Source: Draconibacterium orientale
Lineage (GTDB): Bacteria; Bacteroidota; Bacteroidia; Bacteroidales; JAADGE01
Length of the DNA stretch: 43,673 nucleotides
Direction of reading: 5' to 3'
Assembly: GCA_022729995.1 (NCBI GenBank)
Contig: DZBS01000006.1
Span: 10,232 to 53,904, forward strand
A model generated the notes under the pieces. That model was not told the origin of the DNA. It did not search any database and saw only the letters and a list, made by a program, of their open reading frames with translations. This document shows positions 40,379 through 43,673 of this stretch, in pieces. The position numbers and the translations under genes are program-made. The first letter of the stretch is position 1. The number at the start of each line of letters is the position of its first letter.

Positions 40379-42736
40379 ATGAAAAAAATTTTACTAATTT
40401 CAATTGCTTTTATTTTAACAGCCGTTTCTTATGCACAAAACTTTCAAATAACCGGTCAAATAAAAGATAACACCACAAAAGCACCTGTGGTTTTTTGTTA
40501 TGTAAATGTTTTAACTCCCAAAGACAGCATTTTAACAACTTGCTTTACCGACGATGCCGGATTTTTCAAAGCTTCGCTTGCACCCGGAGCATATAAATTA
40601 GCTTTCGTTCAAATTGGTTATGTTTCAGACACTACAGAAGTTTTTGCAGTTTCCGGCGATAAATTTTTAGATGTTTATAAATTACAAGTCGACGAAAATG
40701 TTATTGAAGCCGTTAATGTTACCGGAACTTCAAATAAAACATATTTAGACAAAGAAGTTCAATTAGTTACTTCCGATATGAAAAACGGAGTTGCTAATAC
40801 TTACGATGTTATGGATAAAATGAAAGGTTTGAGTTATGACAGATATAATGACAAGATTAAGGTTGATAATGACGAAAATGTTGTAATAATTGTTAACGGA
40901 ATAGAAAAAGACGAAAATTACATAAAAAGTTTGAGTCCGGACAGATTACAAAAAATTGAAATCATAAGAGCTCCTTCCGGAAAATACGCTTTAATGGGTT
41001 ATACAGCCGTAATAAATATAATTTTGAAAGACGATTATAAAGGCTACGATGTTAGTGTTGAAAATATGTCGATGTTCAATTTTTCTAAAGCTTCAACAAG
41101 TGTTTTTCCTGTAGATTTCGGTCGTTTTACAGTGAGTTACACAAATAACAGACTTAATATTTATGGCGGTTATACAAATGTTTTCAATAATTTTAAACTG
41201 TTAAACGAAAGAAGACAATATTTTTCGGATAGTTCGGAAACATATTTCCTTTCGCCCGAAAATAAACCTTCTAACTTGAATGTGAGAGCTTTAAACAGTA
41301 ATTTTAATGTTGGTGCCGATTTTTATATTAGCCCCAAACATATATTAAGCTACGAATCAAAATTTGATTATTCGCCTGAAAGTTTTAATATAACAGACAT
41401 GAAATATGATGTTTCTGTTTATGATGATATTTTAACCGATAATTTTATTTCGTCGACTTACCAAACAGAGAACCGAAAAACATTTGAAAATTCACTTTTT
41501 TATGTGGCAAATTTTAACGAAAGAAATAATTTGAAAGTTTCTTATGCATTCTCGGTTTATGAAAATTCACAAATATCAGAAATTTCACAAGATGCGTTTA
41601 TGTATACTCAAATCTCTGAAAATTCAAGAAATTATTCAGCATTTAACGCCGATTACTCACATTCGGTTTCGCCCAAAGTTGATTATAATATTGGTTACGG
41701 AAACACTTTTAAAGATGTGAATAATTTTTATACTGTTGAATCTTCAACAACTTCAAATACATTTGCTTACACCGATTTTAGAAATCAATTATACGGATAT
41801 TTATCATACAAACCTACTCAAAAATTAGGTTTCAAAATTGGTGCAGCAGCCGAAAACAGTTCTATAAAATATGAAGACCAAAACCCGATGTATTTTATTT
41901 ATCTTCCGCATTTGGATATTAACTACAAACCGATTAAAGTTCTTGATATTACTGCAAAATTCAGATCAAATTCTACATATCCAACAATAGACCAAGCAAA
42001 TCCGTTTGAAATTGCACAAGATTGGCAAAGTGTTTCTATTGGAAATCCAAATTTGAAACCTTCAAAAAATAATACTGTTTCATTAAGGCTCAGCGCAATG
42101 GGAAGCCTTGTTTCTGTTGAACCGTATTATACTTTTGCCGATAATACTATTATTCAAATTATTGATAAACGAACAGACGGAATGTTTGAAATGACTTATG
42201 AAAACGCCGGAAATTACACCAAAAAAGGTATAAAAGCTAATTTTACAATTCCGTTCGGTAAACAAATTTTCTGGCAAAATTCGGCAGATTTTTTCGGCGA
42301 ATCAATCAGCTATAATTCAGAAACTCATAATTTGAACGATTGGACAATGCGAAGTCAACTTATTTACAGAAACGAAAAAGCAAAAACCGTTGCAGGATTT
42401 ATGTATCAAAAAGAATTAAGAAAAGTTATGACTTGGACAGGTTATCAATCTAATAATAACGATTTTTGGGCTGTTTTGGTTCAACAACCATTTCTTGAAG
42501 AAAAACTTTCTGTTATGTTGATTTACGGAATTCCTACAAATTTTGGAGTTACTTATGACCAAGGAAGTTACATTAAAACTGCGCTTGTTGAAGAATTTAA
42601 TTACGTAGACCTTACATTACTTAAAAACTTAATAATGTTCAGAATAACTTACAGATTTTCAAAAGGTAAGAGTTCTCAAAAAATTGAAAAAAATATTAAT
42701 ATTGAAGAAGCAGGAGATTCTAAAAGCATTATTTAG
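40379..42736 (+). CDS. Outer-membrane receptor-like beta-barrel protein
   Basis: From the ATG at 40379 the product has 785 residues with a clean signal peptide (MKKILLISIAFILTAVSYAQ). The ATG at 40352 would add nine polar residues before it and is less likely. After the signal come a carboxypeptidase-regulatory-like domain (about 22-105, ITGQIKDNTTKAPVVFCYVN) and a plug-like domain (IIVNGIEKDENYIKSLSP, then IEIIRAPSGKYALMGYTAVI). A long barrel follows with many aromatic strand ends. This is the OMP_b-brl_3/TonB-receptor-like family of Bacteroidota. No TonB box is clear. Substrate unknown; link to the pigment locus is only by proximity, since a terminator lies between. Confidence 0.88.
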   Translation: MKKILLISIAFILTAVSYAQNFQITGQIKDNTTKAPVVFCYVNVLTPKDSILTTCFTDDAGFFKASLAPGAYKLAFVQIGYVSDTTEVFAVSGDKFLDVYKLQVDENVIEAVNVTGTSNKTYLDKEVQLVTSDMKNGVANTYDVMDKMKGLSYDRYNDKIKVDNDENVVIIVNGIEKDENYIKSLSPDRLQKIEIIRAPSGKYALMGYTAVINIILKDDYKGYDVSVENMSMFNFSKASTSVFPVDFGRFTVSYTNNRLNIYGGYTNVFNNFKLLNERRQYFSDSSETYFLSPENKPSNLNVRALNSNFNVGADFYISPKHILSYESKFDYSPESFNITDMKYDVSVYDDILTDNFISSTYQTENRKTFENSLFYVANFNERNNLKVSYAFSVYENSQISEISQDAFMYTQISENSRNYSAFNADYSHSVSPKVDYNIGYGNTFKDVNNFYTVESSTTSNTFAYTDFRNQLYGYLSYKPTQKLGFKIGAAAENSSIKYEDQNPMYFIYLPHLDINYKPIKVLDITAKFRSNSTYPTIDQANPFEIAQDWQSVSIGNPNLKPSKNNTVSLRLSAMGSLVSVEPYYTFADNTIIQIIDKRTDGMFEMTYENAGNYTKKGIKANFTIPFGKQIFWQNSADFFGESISYNSETHNLNDWTMRSQLIYRNEKAKTVAGFMYQKELRKVMTWTGYQSNNNDFWAVLVQQPFLEEKLSVMLIYGIPTNFGVTYDQGSYIKTALVEEFNYVDLTLLKNLIMFRITYRFSKGKSSQKIEKNINIEEAGDSKSII

Positions 42737-42760
42737 GTTTTAATAAATTCTTAATTCATT

Positions 42761-42803
42761 AATCTTCAGTCAAATAAAATATTTTGACTGAAGATTTTTT
42801 TAT
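42761..42803. terminator. Bidirectional terminator after the receptor gene
   Basis: AATCTTCAGTCAAA (42761-42774) and TTTGACTGAAGATT (42783-42796) form a perfect 14-bp stem with a short A/T loop and a T-run. It serves the convergent small membrane gene as well. Confidence 0.9.
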
Positions 42804-42822
42804 TAATTATTTTTTATATTTC

Positions 42823-43299
42823 CTATTTTTTAAACTGACCCCTTTTGCTGTTGATTGATTGAAAATTACTTATAAGTCCGGCCATAAATGCCATGAATAA
42901 AACCGTAAACACAAATTTCATTGTATTATAACCGCTTGGACTGTATTCTTCCAAAAAATCTTTCGACATCACAGTTGAAGTATCATCTTTTAGATATTTT
43001 ATTTTAATGTAGCTTAATGGTTTTACTCCAAACATATTGCTCGGAATTTCTACAACAGCGTATTTTTTTTCTAATTTATCTGTATAAAAAACAATTTTTG
43101 CGTTAATATTTCTATAATCATAAGAAAAATTTGTGCTTAAAACTTGCGCAACAGTTTCAATTCCTTCTTTCTTAACTTTATTTTCAAGTTGCTCTGTAAA
43201 AAGAAAATAAATAAGAAAACTTGAGAAAAAAGATATAATTAATATCTGCTTGGCAAGCGAAATTCCTTTATGAATTTTTGGCGAGTTATCGGTATTCAT
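42823..43299 (-). CDS. Small membrane protein, DUF3592-like
   Basis: This 158-residue protein has two membrane helices (about 20-37 and 126-143). The loop between them (about 40-120) is beta-rich and contains GIETVAQVLSTNFSYDYRNI and a later IKYLKDDTSTVMSKDF. The order helix, GxxxxAxV strands, 'IKIKYL-D' and helix resembles DUF3592-type proteins of unknown function. It is convergent with the receptor gene and shares the terminator. Function unknown. Confidence 0.7.
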   Translation of the reverse strand: MNTDNSPKIHKGISLAKQILIISFFSSFLIYFLFTEQLENKVKKEGIETVAQVLSTNFSYDYRNINAKIVFYTDKLEKKYAVVEIPSNMFGVKPLSYIKIKYLKDDTSTVMSKDFLEEYSPSGYNTMKFVFTVLFMAFMAGLISNFQSINSKRGQFKK

Positions 43300-43414
43300 T
43301 TTTTGTTGATTTCTTTTAGCAAATAAGTAAATTTCTGAGTTTGGAAATATATATTTTTCGGCTAAAAATAATTAATAAGAAATTCCTTTCTGCCAAATTA
43401 TATTACTTATTTGT

Positions 43415-43673
43415 TTAAGATAATTTAATTGTATTTTTCTTTAAATCATCACCAAGAGAAGTCATATTCAGTGTTGGAAGTGTAATTGTCGGAAATCCCG
43501 ATAAATTTGTTAATGTTGATATATACGCTCTTATATACGGAAAAAGTATTGCAGGTGCGTTAATAAAGAAAAAATTGTCAAGATTTTTTATGTCGTCAGT
43601 GCTTTCAAATCCGAAATTTGCAATAGCATCACCTTCTATTGGGTCAACGTCAGTAGATCGGTTAGAATACTGT
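43415..43673 (-). CDS. secB: SecB-like export chaperone, 3' part
   Basis: The frame runs in from the right edge and stops at 43415-43417, giving 85 residues of C-terminal sequence. It contains the SecB hallmark FPYIRAYISTLTNLSGFPTI followed by TLPTLNM, as in the conserved LFPYxRxxVxxLTxxxGFPxLxLxPxNF of SecB. SecB keeps exported proteins unfolded and hands them to SecA. The N-terminal half lies outside the window. The 115 bases between it and the small membrane gene hold no ORF or clear promoter. Confidence 0.85.
   Translation of the reverse strand, partial: QYSNRSTDVDPIEGDAIANFGFESTDDIKNLDNFFFINAPAILFPYIRAYISTLTNLSGFPTITLPTLNMTSLGDDLKKNTIKLS

Noticed and set aside
1-43673. CRISPR arrays, tRNA or rRNA genes, transposases, prophage genes
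   Set aside because: None seen: no regularly spaced direct repeats, no GC-rich cloverleaf-like stretches, no recognisable transposase or phage proteins.

Overview
This window is a low-GC chromosomal segment of a Bacteroidota bacterium. The evidence is a TTTG / TAnnTTTG promoter in front of rpsF, the general lack of Shine-Dalgarno sequences, Bacteroidota-type lipoproteins and outer-membrane barrels, and a flexirubin / aryl-polyene type gene set. One gene breaks the no-SD rule: rpsR carries a perfect AAGGAGG, a pattern reported for Bacteroidota classes other than Flavobacteriia. No rRNA, tRNA, CRISPR array, integrase or transposase gene was seen.

Layout. (1) 1-1.4 kb: tail of an unknown gene, then rpsF-rpsR-rplI. 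(2) 1.4-8.6 kb, minus strand: an unknown membrane protein, then a dialkylresorcinol (dar) operon. It encodes a small HTH-like protein, a BtrH-like acyltransferase, an ABC-2 exporter, DarA, DarB and an ApeP-like hotdog protein. A 131-bp palindromic element separates it from fabH. (3) 8.8-16.2 kb: mostly housekeeping genes, namely fabH, an OB-fold lipoprotein, a PepSY membrane protein, an FKBP lipoprotein, a YgjV/GNAT-like protein, nrnA, ndk, a DUF721 (DciA-like) gene, recF and a TPR membrane protein. (4) 16.3-26.4 kb, all minus strand: two accessory blocks. One holds a PqqD-like protein, an ATP-grasp ligase, a fold-III PLP decarboxylase, a urea-transporter/M23 peptidase fusion, a TPR/beta-barrel protein and a TPR protein. 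The other is an envelope or metal stress regulon: ECF sigma factor, zinc-finger anti-sigma, two Spy/CpxP-like proteins and an HMA-AraC regulator. (5) 26.6-27.1 kb: ribH. (6) 27.2-40.2 kb, plus strand: a tightly packed aryl-polyene operon. It encodes an aromatic amino-acid ammonia-lyase, ketoreductase, three ketosynthases plus a chain-length-factor-like protein, two ACPs, acyltransferase, methyltransferase, thioesterase, deacetylase, LolA-like protein, a lipoprotein and an ApeI-like dehydratase. (7) 40.3-43.7 kb: an outer-membrane receptor-like barrel, a small membrane protein and the 3' part of a secB-like gene.

How it fits together. The lyase would supply a 4-hydroxycinnamate-type starter. 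The KS/CLF, KR, DH and ACP set would extend it into an aryl polyene and the methyltransferase may decorate the ring. DarB and DarA would make a dialkylresorcinol, and an acyltransferase (LpxL-like or BtrH-like) would join the halves into a flexirubin-type ester for the outer membrane. No AMP-dependent aryl ligase, glycosyltransferase or MMPL exporter is visible, so the pathway is either completed elsewhere or differs from the known one.

The least explained part is the 16.3-23.5 kb block. Its six genes look like one locus for making or exporting an amine- or peptide-type molecule. A palindromic operator candidate lies over its probable promoter. The block sits between the TPR gene and ribH, a pair I recall as adjacent in many Bacteroidota.
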